From: Aquabacter sp040049275
GTDB taxonomy: Bacteria; Pseudomonadota; Alphaproteobacteria; Rhizobiales; Xanthobacteraceae
DNA length: 64,000 bases
Assembly (NCBI RefSeq): GCF_040049275.1
Contig: NZ_JBDZDT010000005.1
Coordinates: 538,960 to 602,959 of the forward strand
Reading direction: 5' to 3'
Shown here: positions 1 to 7,835 of the stretch, piece after piece
Position numbering within the stretch: position 1 is the stretch's first letter
Layout: the number at the start of each line of letters is the position of its first letter
Translations under genes and position numbers: made by a program
Notes under the pieces: generated by a model
Seen by the model: the letters and a program-made list of their open reading frames with translations, nothing else
Told to the model about the DNA's origin: nothing
Databases searched by the model: none

Positions 1-166
1 TCGCCATCAACTCGGCGGCGCCGTAGATGGTGTCGAGGGACTTCGGGAAGGAGGAGGTGCAGCGCCACTTCACTTCGGGCGCGGTCTGCGCGATGGCGGG
101 CATGGCGACGGCCGTCGTAGCGGCGACACCCGCGCCGGCGGCGGTCAGGAACTCACGGCGTTTCAT
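1..166 (-). CDS. TRAP transporter substrate-binding protein, N-terminal part
   Basis: Only the first 55 codons lie in the window; the gene runs off the left edge. The N-terminus carries a twin-arginine-like signal (MKRREFL, then a hydrophobic Ala-rich stretch ending AIA-Q at about residue 27), so the product is exported to the periplasm. The mature start, with WRCTSSFPKSLDTIYGAAE, resembles DctP-type solute receptors of TRAP (tripartite, ion-driven) carriers for organic acids. A GGGAG ribosome site precedes the ATG. The substrate cannot be told from this fragment, and the membrane subunits would lie outside the window. Confidence 0.75.
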   Translation of the reverse strand, partial: MKRREFLTAAGAGVAATTAVAMPAIAQTAPEVKWRCTSSFPKSLDTIYGAAELMA

Positions 167-215
167 GTGGGCGACTCCCTGAAAAACTCTTCTGGCTAGC
201 TGGCTAGAACGCGTA

Positions 216-227
216 GTGAACGTTCAC
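216..227. promoter_or_regulatory. 12-bp perfect palindrome upstream of the TRAP receptor gene
   Basis: GTGAACGTTCAC is a perfect palindrome centred about 55 bases before the TRAP receptor start, in the gap between that gene and the end of the mrp gene. Its size and position fit an operator for a dimeric repressor such as a TetR-family protein. No regulator gene is visible in the window, so the role is inferred. Confidence 0.35.
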
Positions 228-312
228 CCAAGGCTCTTCTAGAGTGCCAAAGGCGTAGAGGGAAGCGCTCCGCCTTTATCCCAAAGGCGAATGCGAGGGT
301 GTGGGAAGCCCC

Positions 313-1434
313 CTATTCGATCACAATACGCGGCGCCTTGCGCGCGCTTGCCCCGGTGCGCTCCAGGGAGGCGCGCACGCCCCTGGCGATCTCGCGATAG
401 GTTTCCGCCTGCGGGCTCTGCGGGTCCGAGACCAGGATGGGCAGCCCCGCGTCGGACATCTCGCGGATGCGCATGTTGAGCGGCACCTCGCCGAGGAACG
501 GCACGCCCAGCTTCTGCGCCTCGTCCCGCGCGCCGCCATGGCCGAACACGTCGGAGCGCCCGCCGCAATGGGGGCACATGAAATAGGACATGTTCTCGAC
601 CACGCCGAGGATCGGCACATTCACCCGCTGGAACATGGCAACGCCGCGCCGCGCGTCGATCAGCGCGAGATCCTGGGGGGTAGAGACGATGACTGCGCCG
701 GCAAGGTTCACCTGCTGCGCCATGGTGAGCTGGGCGTCGCCCGTGCCGGGGGGCATGTCCACCACGAGGATGTCGAGCGGCCCCCACTTCACCTCCCGCA
801 GCATCTGCGAGAGGGCGGACATGACCATGGGCCCGCGCCAGATCATGGGGGTGTCTTCCTCCACCATGAAGCCGATGGACATGAGCTGGAGGCCAAAATT
901 GTCCAGGGGGAGCATGGTGCGCCCCTCGATCACCTCCGGCTTGGCGTGGATGCCCGACAAGCGCGGGACGGACGGGCCGTAAATGTCCGCATCCAGAAGG
1001 CCCACCTTCAGGCCCAGATCCCGCAGGCCGAGAGCGAGGTTGATGGCCAGCGTGGACTTGCCCACGCCGCCCTTGCCCGAGGCCACCGCGATGATGGAGG
1101 CGACGCCCGGCACCTCGATGGCCTTGCCGCCGCCGTGCGGCGCGTGGGGGACATGCGGTGCAGGGGCGGGCTTGGCCGCGCCCGCCTTGCGCTCGGCGGT
1201 GAGCGCCACGAGGGCCGAGCCGACGCCGGGGATGGCTTTGACCGTCTCTTCGGCGGCGATGCGCACGCTCTCCCAGGCGCGGGCCTGCGCGGCGTCCACA
1301 TTGATGGAGAGATAGACCTTGCCGCTGGTGACGACGATTCCCGACAGCGCCGGGGACGCGGACAGCGGCACGCCTTCCGGCGTGCGAACCTTGGCCAGCG
1401 CTTGCCTTACGCCGTCTTCCGTTACTTCGGCCAT
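313..1434 (-). CDS. Mrp/ApbC (NBP35) family iron-sulfur cluster carrier ATPase
   Basis: Cytosolic P-loop ATPase thought to hold and transfer Fe-S clusters to apoproteins. The 373-residue protein has an N-terminal DUF59/MIP18-like domain (about residues 1-85), a Pro/Ala/His linker, and the deviant Walker A motif GKGGVGKST at 120-128. It also has the DADIYGPS switch region and the cluster-binding CPHC motif near 287-290, the hallmark of the family. The start was set at the ATG preceded by GGGAG; a longer reading adds 13 unlikely residues. Its first 13 bases overlap the end of the upstream uracil-DNA glycosylase-like gene, so the two are probably co-translated. Confidence 0.93.
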   Translation of the reverse strand: MAEVTEDGVRQALAKVRTPEGVPLSASPALSGIVVTSGKVYLSINVDAAQARAWESVRIAAEETVKAIPGVGSALVALTAERKAGAAKPAPAPHVPHAPHGGGKAIEVPGVASIIAVASGKGGVGKSTLAINLALGLRDLGLKVGLLDADIYGPSVPRLSGIHAKPEVIEGRTMLPLDNFGLQLMSIGFMVEEDTPMIWRGPMVMSALSQMLREVKWGPLDILVVDMPPGTGDAQLTMAQQVNLAGAVIVSTPQDLALIDARRGVAMFQRVNVPILGVVENMSYFMCPHCGGRSDVFGHGGARDEAQKLGVPFLGEVPLNMRIREMSDAGLPILVSDPQSPQAETYREIARGVRASLERTGASARKAPRIVIE

Positions 1435-2138
1435 GTCGCCGTCTCCCGATCCGATTTGTCCCTTCCTTTGCACACCCGTTCCGCGCGGTCGAGGCTGGCG
1501 GCGATGTCGGCCTGGAGTTCCGGCAGAAGGTCAGCCTCGAACCAGGGATTCTTCTTCAGCCAGCCGGTGTTGCGCCAGGAAGGATGGGGCAGCGCATACA
1601 CCCGCGTGTCGTTCCGCGAAGCCCGCACCTGCCGCCAGGACGCCACCGTCTGCGTGAGCCCGGTTCCCAGCAGATGGCCGAGGCCGAGTCGCTTCAAATG
1701 ATAGGCCTGCGCCGGCCGGCCGATGGTGAGGATCAGGTCGAACTCCGGCAGGGCCGCGAACAGCCGATCATGCCAGAGCCGAGCGCATTCGCGGCGCGGC
1801 GGCAGGTCGGCGCCTTTCGCATCCTGGCCGGGAAAGCAGAAGCCCATGGCGGCGATGGCGATGCGGGAGACGTCGTAGAACGTCTTCTTGTCCACCCCCA
1901 GCCATTTGCGCAGCCGGTCTCCGGATGCGTCTGTGAAGGGCAGGCCGGAGAGATGCACCTTGGTGCCCGGCGCCTGGCTCGCCACGAGGATGCGGGCGGT
2001 GGAAGACACCCGCAGCACCGGGCGTGGCTCGTGGGGCAGCGGGGGGCCGAGGGGCGCATCGAGACACGCCCGGCAGGCGCGGATTTCCGCAACCAGCCCA
2101 TCAAGGCCCTCCTGCTCCACGAACGCCCCGTCTGACAT
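1422..2138 (-). CDS. Uracil-DNA glycosylase family protein
   Basis: Protein of about 238 residues of the uracil-DNA glycosylase superfamily. Seen: two cysteines near the start (CRAC, about residue 21), the glycosylase-like SQAPGTKVHLSGLPF segment, LTIGRPAQAYHL, and the C-terminal LPHPSWRNTGW motif, whose His-Pro-Ser matches the superfamily's second catalytic motif. The usual activity would be removing uracil from DNA, but this subfamily is little characterised and the substrate is inferred. Start choice is uncertain: ATGs at 2138 and 2153 are both possible near a GGAGG site. It overlaps mrp downstream by 13 bases. Confidence 0.8.
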   Translation of the reverse strand: MSDGAFVEQEGLDGLVAEIRACRACLDAPLGPPLPHEPRPVLRVSSTARILVASQAPGTKVHLSGLPFTDASGDRLRKWLGVDKKTFYDVSRIAIAAMGFCFPGQDAKGADLPPRRECARLWHDRLFAALPEFDLILTIGRPAQAYHLKRLGLGHLLGTGLTQTVASWRQVRASRNDTRVYALPHPSWRNTGWLKKNPWFEADLLPELQADIAASLDRAERVCKGRDKSDRETATWPK

Positions 2139-2239
2139 GGAAACCGAAATCATCCTCCACCGCGTGCCTTGCGGCATCGTTCATATGGGGAGGACGGCGG
2201 CGTTTCGCATCGGTTCCGTCAGGCGGGCCACGCCCGCGT

Positions 2240-2857
2240 TCAGGCCCCGATCTGGGCCGCCGGGCGCGCGGAGACTTCCGCCCGCCAGCGGGCGAGATGG
2301 GTCAGGCCCTCCGGCACGGCGATGCGCGCGGCCCGCATGAAATCGACGGCCACCAGGGCGACGATGTCCGCCATGGAGAATCGATCGAGCGCGAGATAGG
2401 GGCTGTCGCTCAGGCGCCAGTCCATATAGTTGAGGAAATCCAATACCTTGGGCTTATTCGCCTCGCCCCATTCCTTCACCTGCGGCACTTCCCGCTCCGC
2501 CAGCGCCGGGTGCAGATGGCGGAAGGCGAACTGAACGGGCAGCATCAGCTCGATGTCGCTCTGGCGCACCCACATCTCCACAAGGCCCTGCTCCTGCGGC
2601 GTGCGGCCGAACAGGTTGGGCTCGGGATGCACCGCCTCGAAATAGCGGCAGATGGCGATGCTCTCGGCCAGCACCGTCCCGTCCGGCAGTGTCAGCACCG
2701 GCAGCTTCTTGCGGGGATTGAGCCGCGGGAAGTCGCCTTCCATATTCTCCTTCTTCCCCAGGTCCACCATGACGGAGGGCACCTCGATGCCCTTCTCCGC
2801 AAGGAAGAACTGCACGCGGCGGGGATGGGGCGAGCGGGTGGAGAGATAGAGCAACAT
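2240..2857 (-). CDS. Glutathione S-transferase family protein
   Basis: Cytosolic protein of 205 residues with the two-domain glutathione transferase layout. The thioredoxin-like N-terminal half (about 1-80) has the conserved cis-proline region LPVLTLPDG and the glutathione-contacting ESIAICRYFE. The helical C-terminal half contains the capping motif around SMADIVAL. There is no catalytic Cys in the first strand (LSTRSPHPRRV), so a Ser or Tyr type mechanism is more likely. The start is the ATG giving MLLYLS; a 17-residue longer reading has no family support. The substrate is unknown. It stands alone, next to tRNA-Val. Confidence 0.88.
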   Translation of the reverse strand: MLLYLSTRSPHPRRVQFFLAEKGIEVPSVMVDLGKKENMEGDFPRLNPRKKLPVLTLPDGTVLAESIAICRYFEAVHPEPNLFGRTPQEQGLVEMWVRQSDIELMLPVQFAFRHLHPALAEREVPQVKEWGEANKPKVLDFLNYMDWRLSDSPYLALDRFSMADIVALVAVDFMRAARIAVPEGLTHLARWRAEVSARPAAQIGA

Positions 2858-2981
2858 GGTCTGGCGCTTCCCGTTATGTGCCGGCGAGAGACCACGGCCA
2901 TACGTCAAGCGTCAAGGCGCAGCTCGCGTCTGCGGGGCCGCGCCGCAAGGTCGCGGGCATCGTGCGGAGATGGGAAGGAAA

Positions 2982-3056
2982 TGGTGGGCGATGCAGGGAT
3001 TGAACCTGCGACCCCTCCCGTGTGAAGGGAGTGCTCTCCCGCTGAGCTAATCGCCC
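2982..3056 (-). tRNA. tRNA-Val (anticodon CAC)
   Basis: A full cloverleaf can be folded on the minus strand. The acceptor GGGCGAT pairs with ATCGCCC; the D arm is TAGCTCAGCGGGAGAGCA; the anticodon stem CTCCC/GGGAG has loop TTCACAC, giving anticodon CAC (reads GUG, valine). The T arm is GCAGGTTCAATCCCTGC. The 3' CCA is encoded in the gene. Confidence 0.95.
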
Positions 3057-3272
3057 TGCCATGGTCGCGCCAATGGCGAGAGGCGCGATGTAGTGCGGCC
3101 GGTGTCGCAGTGTCAAGGCCCTTTGCGCCGGCATCCGCAAACAATACCCGCCAAATTTCGACGCGCTGAAGACCGCTCCCGCCGGCTAGGCGACGTGGGG
3201 ATGGGAAGCTCCACCCTCAGGTTCGCTCGAAGGAAGGGCCTGGAAATGTTGAGGCTTCCCGTTGCGGGAGCG

Positions 3273-3297
3273 GGAACAGCCGCGGGGTGGGCCCGTT
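3273..3297 (+). promoter_or_regulatory. EcfG-type general stress promoter
   Basis: GGAAC (3273-3277), a 16-base spacer and CGTT (3294-3297) match the published consensus for promoters read by the alphaproteobacterial general stress sigma factor EcfG (GGAAC-N16/17-CGTT). It lies 30 bases before the start of the small basic protein at 3328. The match is seen; its activity is inferred. Confidence 0.6.
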
Positions 3298-3327
3298 TCA
3301 TTCGAAACGCGATGCAAGGAGGCTCCC

Positions 3328-3648
3328 ATGCCGCGCGGAGACAAATCCAAATACACCGACAAGCAGGATCGCAAGGCCGACCATATTGCGGAAGGCTATG
3401 AGAAGCGGGGGGTCTCCGAGAAGGAGGCCGAGCGGCGGGCCTGGGCGACCGTCAACAAGGATGACGGGGGCGGCAAGAAGCCCGGAGGCTCCGGCCGGGG
3501 CAAGGAGACCGGCCACCCGGCGGCCCATAAAGGTGGCCATGCCGGCGGCAAGGCCACGGCATCTCGGACCTCAGCGGAGCGCTCCGCATCGGCCAAGAAG
3601 GCCGCCGCCACGCGCAAACGCAATGCGGAACATGCCGCGCACCATTGA
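3328..3648 (+). CDS. Small basic stress-type protein (often labelled 'plasmid stabilization protein')
   Basis: 106-residue, very basic, Gly/Lys/Ala-rich protein. The N-terminal part, with GDKSKYT, KADHIAEGYEKRG and EAERRAWATVNK, is a conserved block found in many rhizobial proteins that databases call plasmid stabilization protein, a label with little experimental basis. The C-terminal half is low-complexity (histone H1-like Ala/Lys repeats) and probably disordered, perhaps nucleic-acid binding. The start has an AAGGAGG site 7 bases upstream. The EcfG-like promoter before it suggests induction by stress or in stationary phase. The function is unknown. Confidence 0.8.
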   Translation: MPRGDKSKYTDKQDRKADHIAEGYEKRGVSEKEAERRAWATVNKDDGGGKKPGGSGRGKETGHPAAHKGGHAGGKATASRTSAERSASAKKAAATRKRNAEHAAHH

Positions 3649-3879
3649 TGGCAGGATGGAAACGCGACGGCCGCCGATCATCACGGCTGTTGTGACCGGT
3701 GGACAGCCGGAACCCGCAACGAGCATGGGTGAAGGCTGCCCCGAAACCTTGATCTTGACTTTGGCACTCTTTGGAAACCGCTTCGCTTTAGCTTGAGATC
3801 TGCGCCACTTATTTTTTCATCACGGGATGACGTCTGGCGCAGAACTTGCTTTTATCCCCTCCATCAAGAGGGGAGTTTC

Positions 3880-4242
3880 ATGTTGATCCGATCTGGCTTT
3901 CGCGCCGCTTTGGCGCTTGCTTTTCTTTTGTCCGCATCATCCGCTTTCAGCACCGCCGGAATTCGCATCTCCGTGGTGGAAGGTGATCCGGGGCAGGTGA
4001 ATTACCAGCAGCTCGTCGACCAGGGCTATCGCGTGGACGTATTCCTGGACGGGGTGAAACAGCGCTACACGCTGACCGCCGACGAGGGGGAAGGCGTCGT
4101 GGTGCGCTTTTCGGCGTCGTCCGCCACGGGGGAGATCCGCACCACGCCCGATGGCCGCTTCATTGAGGAGACGGTGCGCGGAAAGGTGGAGATCCGCACG
4201 TGGCGCGACCCCGCCGCCGCGTCCCAGCCGGTGGATATCTGA
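3880..4242 (+). CDS. Secreted hypothetical protein
   Basis: 120-residue protein with a clear signal peptide (LIRSGFRAALALAFLLSASS, cleavage near residue 25) and a small, probably all-beta mature domain of about 95 residues. I do not recognise a family. The mature part contains VVEGDPGQVNYQQLVDQGY, a predicted strand-rich core and no cysteines or obvious catalytic motif. A GGGGAG ribosome site supports the start. The gene stands alone, ending 6 bases from the convergent inositol-phosphatase gene. Probably periplasmic. Confidence 0.7.
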   Translation: MLIRSGFRAALALAFLLSASSAFSTAGIRISVVEGDPGQVNYQQLVDQGYRVDVFLDGVKQRYTLTADEGEGVVVRFSASSATGEIRTTPDGRFIEETVRGKVEIRTWRDPAAASQPVDI

Positions 4243-4248
4243 AGCGGC

Positions 4249-5103
4249 TCACGCCGCCTTCGCGCAGATATCCTGGACCATGGCCGCATCGCCGATGGCG
4301 AGCGGCTGGCGCCAGCCGCGCAGATTCGGCACATCGTCCTTGCCGTTGGGCGCGGCAAACGAGCCGAAAGACTCCCAGCCGGCGGCGGCGTGCGTGCGCA
4401 CCTCGCCGCCCGCCGCCTGGACCAGGGCGATTCCCGCCGCCACGTCCCACACATTGGGCGCCTGGAACCACGCCGCCTGCATGAGGCCGGCGGCCACGAA
4501 GGCGCATTCGATGCCGGCGGACCCCGTCTTGCGCGCATCGGCGGGGATGTCGAGCCGCTCGCCCACGCCGGGCTGGCCGACGAGACGGCGGCGCACCGCG
4601 GCGTTGGGCGTCGGCTTGATGATGTCGTTCTCGAAGGTCAGCGGTCCGCCCTGCCGGGCATGATAGACGCCGGGCCGCAGCGCGTGGCTGGTGGAGACCC
4701 ACACCGCGCCCACCACCGGCCGCCCCTCGTAGAGAACCCCGATGCAGCCAGCGAACAACGGGAAACCGTTGACGAAATTGGTGGTGCCGTCGATGGGGTC
4801 CACCGCCCAGATGAAGCCGGAGCCGTAGACCCGCTCGTCATTGAACTCCTCGCCGAGGATTTCGTGATCGGGAAACGCTTCCGAGACCCGCGTGCGGATC
4901 AGCTGCTCCACGCGCGTGTCCACCTCCGAGACGGGATCGCGAAGGGAGAGCGCCTCCTTGTCGGCGCCGGGCTTGTAGCGCACGGCGAGCGTGCCGCCGA
5001 GGGCGGCGGTGATCTCCGTGCCGGCAAGCCGCGCAAGGTCCACCGCCAGCGCCTCGACCTTCTTCATCTCCTCGTCGGACAAGGCCTTTGCAGCAGCGCT
5101 CAT
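4249..5103 (-). CDS. Inositol monophosphatase family protein
   Basis: 284-residue metal-dependent sugar or inositol phosphatase. Family motifs are clear: the metal-binding Glu in ILGEEF, the signature AVDPIDGTTNFVNGFP (Asp residues that bind Mg2+), and the C-terminal WDVAAGIALVQAAGG. Members hydrolyse inositol-1-phosphate or related substrates such as histidinol phosphate and 3'-phosphoadenosine phosphate; which one applies here cannot be told. The open frame extends well upstream, but the extension is read out of frame over the next gene, so I start at ATG 5103 (MSAAAKALSDEE). Confidence 0.9.
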   Translation of the reverse strand: MSAAAKALSDEEMKKVEALAVDLARLAGTEITAALGGTLAVRYKPGADKEALSLRDPVSEVDTRVEQLIRTRVSEAFPDHEILGEEFNDERVYGSGFIWAVDPIDGTTNFVNGFPLFAGCIGVLYEGRPVVGAVWVSTSHALRPGVYHARQGGPLTFENDIIKPTPNAAVRRRLVGQPGVGERLDIPADARKTGSAGIECAFVAAGLMQAAWFQAPNVWDVAAGIALVQAAGGEVRTHAAAGWESFGSFAAPNGKDDVPNLRGWRQPLAIGDAAMVQDICAKAA

Positions 5104-5174
5104 GGGGGCGGTCCTCGTTTCAACGCTGCCCGGGAAACCCGCACCCATGCGCCATTGTTCCCATGCGCCGCCGC

Positions 5175-5474
5175 TTAGAACCCCCGGCGGTACCAGCCGC
5201 GCTCCGGCTCGATGCAGGTGTAGCCTACGAAGCATTGCGGCGTGTCGCGGGCGCGCACCCATTCGGGCTTGAGCACTTGGCCCGGCATGCAGAAGCGCAC
5301 ATTGGCCACGTAGCGGTCGAAGGTGGTGGGAGACGTGTCCATGACCACCCCGCCCTGCCGCGCCACGAGGCCGGCCGCGCTGGTGCAGGCCATCTTGTAG
5401 CTGGCGGGCCTGGCGTCCGCCGGCAGCGCCGCACACACAGCGGCGAGAATGACGAAAAGCCGGAGCATGGGCAT
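5175..5474 (-). CDS. Secreted hypothetical protein with four cysteines
   Basis: 99-residue protein with a short signal peptide (MPMLRLFVILAAVCAALPADA) and a mature part of about 78 residues. Beyond one cysteine in the signal it has four: CTSAAG, FCMPG, QCFVG and YTCIEPE, enough for two disulfides in the periplasm. The ending WYRRGF and the spacing suggest a small secreted domain, but I recognise no family. AGAGGA precedes the ATG; a second ATG lies 6 bases downstream. Same strand as the phosphatase gene but separated from it by 71 bases. Confidence 0.65.
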   Translation of the reverse strand: MPMLRLFVILAAVCAALPADARPASYKMACTSAAGLVARQGGVVMDTSPTTFDRYVANVRFCMPGQVLKPEWVRARDTPQCFVGYTCIEPERGWYRRGF

Positions 5475-5575
5475 GGGCGTCCTCTCTGGGACCATGATGC
5501 GCCATCAAGGCGGCGGAGGCGCGGCGGTTCCATCGTGAGCTTTGCGGCGCGCGGCGGGCGGTCTAAATTGGCGCC

Positions 5576-6403
5576 ATGCTCGACACCCCTCCCCCGCGCA
5601 GCCATCACGCGACGACCCCCGATGGGCTCTCCATCGCCGTGCGGGAATGGGGCGATCCGGCCGGGCGGCCGGTGCTGTTCATCCATGGCTATGCACAGTC
5701 CGGCCTGTGCTGGGAACGGCAGGTGGCCGACCCCGCCCTCACCCATCTGCGGCTCGTCACCTACGATCTGCGGGGCCACGGCGCATCGTCGAAGCCGCTC
5801 GACCCGCCCTTCTACCAAGAGGGCCGGCGCTGGGCGGATGAAGTGGCCGCCATCATCACGCAATGCGCGCTCGAGCGGCCGGTGCTGGCAGGCTGGTCCT
5901 ATGGCGGCCGCATCATCGGCGACTATCTCACCGCCTTCGGCGCCTCCGGCCTCTCCGGCCTCGTCTTCGTGGATGCGGTGACGGACAGCGCCCGGCACTT
6001 CTATGGCTCCTGCAACCATCTCATGCGGATGATGGCGGACGCCGACCCGGCCACCAACATTGCCGGCACCCGCGCCTTCCTCAAAGCCTGCTTCCACAAC
6101 CCGCCGGAGCCCGACCTCTACGAGACGCAGCTTGCGGCCTCGATGATGGCCCCGTCCGAAGTGCGGGCCGCCATGGTCCGGCCGGCGAACTATGGCAGCG
6201 TGCTCTCGGCCGTGGATGTGCCGGCCCTCGTGATCCACGGAGTGGAAGACCAGGTGATCGCCCCCGCCATGGCGGAGCACATCGCTGCGTGCATTCCGGG
6301 CGCGCGGCTGGAAATGATTGCCGGCGCCGGACATGCGCCGTTCCTCGAATGCCCCGCCGAGTTCAACGCGCTTCTAGCCGCCTTCACACATGCCGTTACG
6401 TGA
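5576..6403 (+). CDS. Alpha/beta-fold hydrolase
   Basis: 275-residue single-domain hydrolase. The nucleophile elbow GWSYGG places the catalytic Ser at residue 108; the oxyanion-hole motif is HGYAQSG; the acid is likely the Asp in VIHGVEDQV, and the His is in GAGHAPFLE near the C-terminus. The full triad is present, so the enzyme should be active. The family includes esterases, haloperoxidase-like enzymes and lactonases; the substrate is unknown. No signal peptide, so cytosolic. It is followed by the L,D-transpeptidase gene after 131 bases. Confidence 0.88.
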   Translation: MLDTPPPRSHHATTPDGLSIAVREWGDPAGRPVLFIHGYAQSGLCWERQVADPALTHLRLVTYDLRGHGASSKPLDPPFYQEGRRWADEVAAIITQCALERPVLAGWSYGGRIIGDYLTAFGASGLSGLVFVDAVTDSARHFYGSCNHLMRMMADADPATNIAGTRAFLKACFHNPPEPDLYETQLAASMMAPSEVRAAMVRPANYGSVLSAVDVPALVIHGVEDQVIAPAMAEHIAACIPGARLEMIAGAGHAPFLECPAEFNALLAAFTHAVT

Positions 6404-6534
6404 GACGTGCCCGAGCGATCACAGCCGCGTGCGAACGGAACCTGCGCAGCCACAAAGTGGTTGCAGGAGCGCCGCATTTGCGGCGACATCGCGATGGCGC
6501 GGAGCGCCGTTCGACAGCGGCATGAGGACGTGAC

Positions 6535-7125
6535 ATGAGCTCCCTGAGGGTGAAGATTTTCGCCGCGGCCGCTGTGGCCCTGGCCAGCGCCGCCGCTCTT
6601 CCGGCGCATGCGGACGATCGCTACGAGATTTTCAATTTCAACAATCTTTTCGGTGGCGGTTATGGCGTCACCGCCGGCACCTCGCCCGTCCCGCGGCAGA
6701 TGGTTTCCGTCGATCCGAAGTACGCGCCGGGCAACATCATCATCAATACCAGCCAGCGGCGGCTCTATTACGTGACCGCGCGCGGCCAGGCGATCCAGTA
6801 CGGCATCGGCGTCGGCCGGGACGGCTTCCAGTGGTCGGGCGTGAAGACGGTCTCCGCCAAGCGCGAATGGCCGGGCTGGACGCCCCCCGCCCAGATGCTG
6901 AAGCGCCGCCCCGATCTGCCGCGCTACATGCCCGGCGGCATCGACAACCCGCTCGGCGCCCGCGCCATGTATCTCGGCTCCAGCCTCTACCGCATCCACG
7001 GCTCCAACGAGCCGGAGACCATCGGCCAGGCGGTCTCCTCGGGCTGCTTCCGCATGACCAATGACGACGTGACCGACCTCTACAATCGCGTGAGGGTCGG
7101 CGCGACGGTCTATGTGATGCGGTGA
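6535..7125 (+). CDS. L,D-transpeptidase (YkuD domain)
   Basis: 196-residue exported enzyme that makes 3-3 cross-links in peptidoglycan or attaches proteins to it. A signal peptide (cleavage after AHA, about residue 23) leads to a YkuD/ErfK catalytic domain. The active-site signature is complete: IHGSNEP (His155) and VSSGCFRMTNDD, with the nucleophile Cys171. The segment INTSQRRLYYV is typical of the domain's first strands. It is short compared with family members carrying LysM or binding domains, so it is a catalytic-domain-only form. Such enzymes are common in Hyphomicrobiales, which use many 3-3 links. Confidence 0.93.
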   Translation: MSSLRVKIFAAAAVALASAAALPAHADDRYEIFNFNNLFGGGYGVTAGTSPVPRQMVSVDPKYAPGNIIINTSQRRLYYVTARGQAIQYGIGVGRDGFQWSGVKTVSAKREWPGWTPPAQMLKRRPDLPRYMPGGIDNPLGARAMYLGSSLYRIHGSNEPETIGQAVSSGCFRMTNDDVTDLYNRVRVGATVYVMR

Positions 7126-7132
7126 GAAAAGA

Positions 7133-7158
7133 GGGACGCGCTCAAGCGCGCCCTTTGT
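7133..7158 (+). terminator. Stem-loop after the L,D-transpeptidase gene
   Basis: GGG-A-CGCGC, loop TCAA, GCGCG-CCC followed by TTTGT forms a short GC-rich hairpin 8 bases after the stop codon. The T-tract is short, so termination may be only partial. Confidence 0.5.
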
Positions 7159-7358
7159 CCTGGACAAGCGAAAGCGCAGCTTGAGCGCAGATCCGGGACC
7201 CAGCGCAAAAGTCCGGCGAAGCCGTCAACCCGCGACTAGCGAAAAGAGCATCTCCGCCGCGTGGCGTCGGAGATGAGGTGAAGCGCCTTCGGCGGTCCCT
7301 TGCGCTGGGTCCCGGGTCGTATTCCACTGCGCTGCGCTTCGTTTCATGCGCCCAGGAC
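7157..7358. repeat. Long imperfect inverted repeat, probable dispersed intergenic element
   Basis: The gap between two convergent genes is nearly filled by one large palindrome. The outer arms are GTCCTGG (7157-7163) and CCAGGAC (7352-7358). Next come GAAAGCGCAGC and GCTGCGCTTC. The inner perfect 16-bp arms are CCGGGACCCAGCGCAA (7193-7208) and its complement (7300-7315), enclosing about 90 bases. It resembles the GGACCC-type intergenic repeats of alphaproteobacteria. No coding sequence is seen. Confidence 0.65.
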
Positions 7359-7366
7359 AAATATCC

Positions 7367-7831
7367 TCACGCCCCCGCCTTCGCTCCATAAACCTCGTCC
7401 GCCCGCTTCTCGAACGCATCGGCGAAGCGGCGGAAGGCGGCGTCGAACATGGCGCCCATGAGCAGGCCCAGAGTGCGCGAGCGGAATTCGTAGGAGATGT
7501 GGAACTTCACCTCGCACGCGCCGGCCTCCACGTCGCGGAACTCCCAGCGATTGTCGAGGCGGCTGAAGGGGCCGTCGAGATATTCCACATGGATGACGAA
7601 GCGCGGGCGGTCCAGTGTCACACGGGAGGTGAAGGTCTCGCGGATCACCTTGTAGGCGACCGTCATGTCGGCCACGAGGATTTCCACCCCCTCATCGCTC
7701 TTATTGTGCCGGCGCACCCGCAGCGCCTCGCAAAGCGGCACGAATTCGGGATAGCGCTCCACATCCGCCACCAGGGCGAACATGTCGGCAGCGCTGTGCT
7801 TCACCACACGGCTCGAGGAGAAGGAGGGCAC
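7367..7831 (-). CDS. START-like coenzyme Q-binding protein (COQ10/RatA family)
   Basis: 154-residue single-domain polyketide cyclase/START protein. The N-terminal pattern FSSSRVVKHSAADMFALVADVERYPEFVPLCE is diagnostic for the COQ10/RatA group. Eukaryotic COQ10 binds ubiquinone; E. coli RatA was reported to block 70S assembly, hence databases call these toxins. A quinone-chaperone role is the more cautious view. No antitoxin partner is present. I chose a GTG start 4 bases beyond the lipA stop, with GGAG inside the lipA end. A longer frame overlapping lipA gives no family match. Likely co-transcribed with lipA. Confidence 0.87.
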   Translation of the reverse strand: MPSFSSSRVVKHSAADMFALVADVERYPEFVPLCEALRVRRHNKSDEGVEILVADMTVAYKVIRETFTSRVTLDRPRFVIHVEYLDGPFSRLDNRWEFRDVEAGACEVKFHISYEFRSRTLGLLMGAMFDAAFRRFADAFEKRADEVYGAKAGA

Positions 7832-7835
7832 GCGA

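Noticed and set aside
4249..5508. 419-residue version of the inositol-phosphatase gene
   Set aside because: The N-terminal third is an out-of-frame reading of the upstream secreted protein gene and has no family match; the ATG at 5103 starts the conserved domain.
6434..6463. GGAAC-N17-GGTT as an EcfG promoter for the L,D-transpeptidase
   Set aside because: The -10 element deviates (GGTT for CGTT) in a very GC-rich context; not strong enough to list.
7367..7831. RatA-type toxin of a toxin-antitoxin system
   Set aside because: No antitoxin partner is present and the gene follows lipA; the COQ10-like START role is the better explanation.
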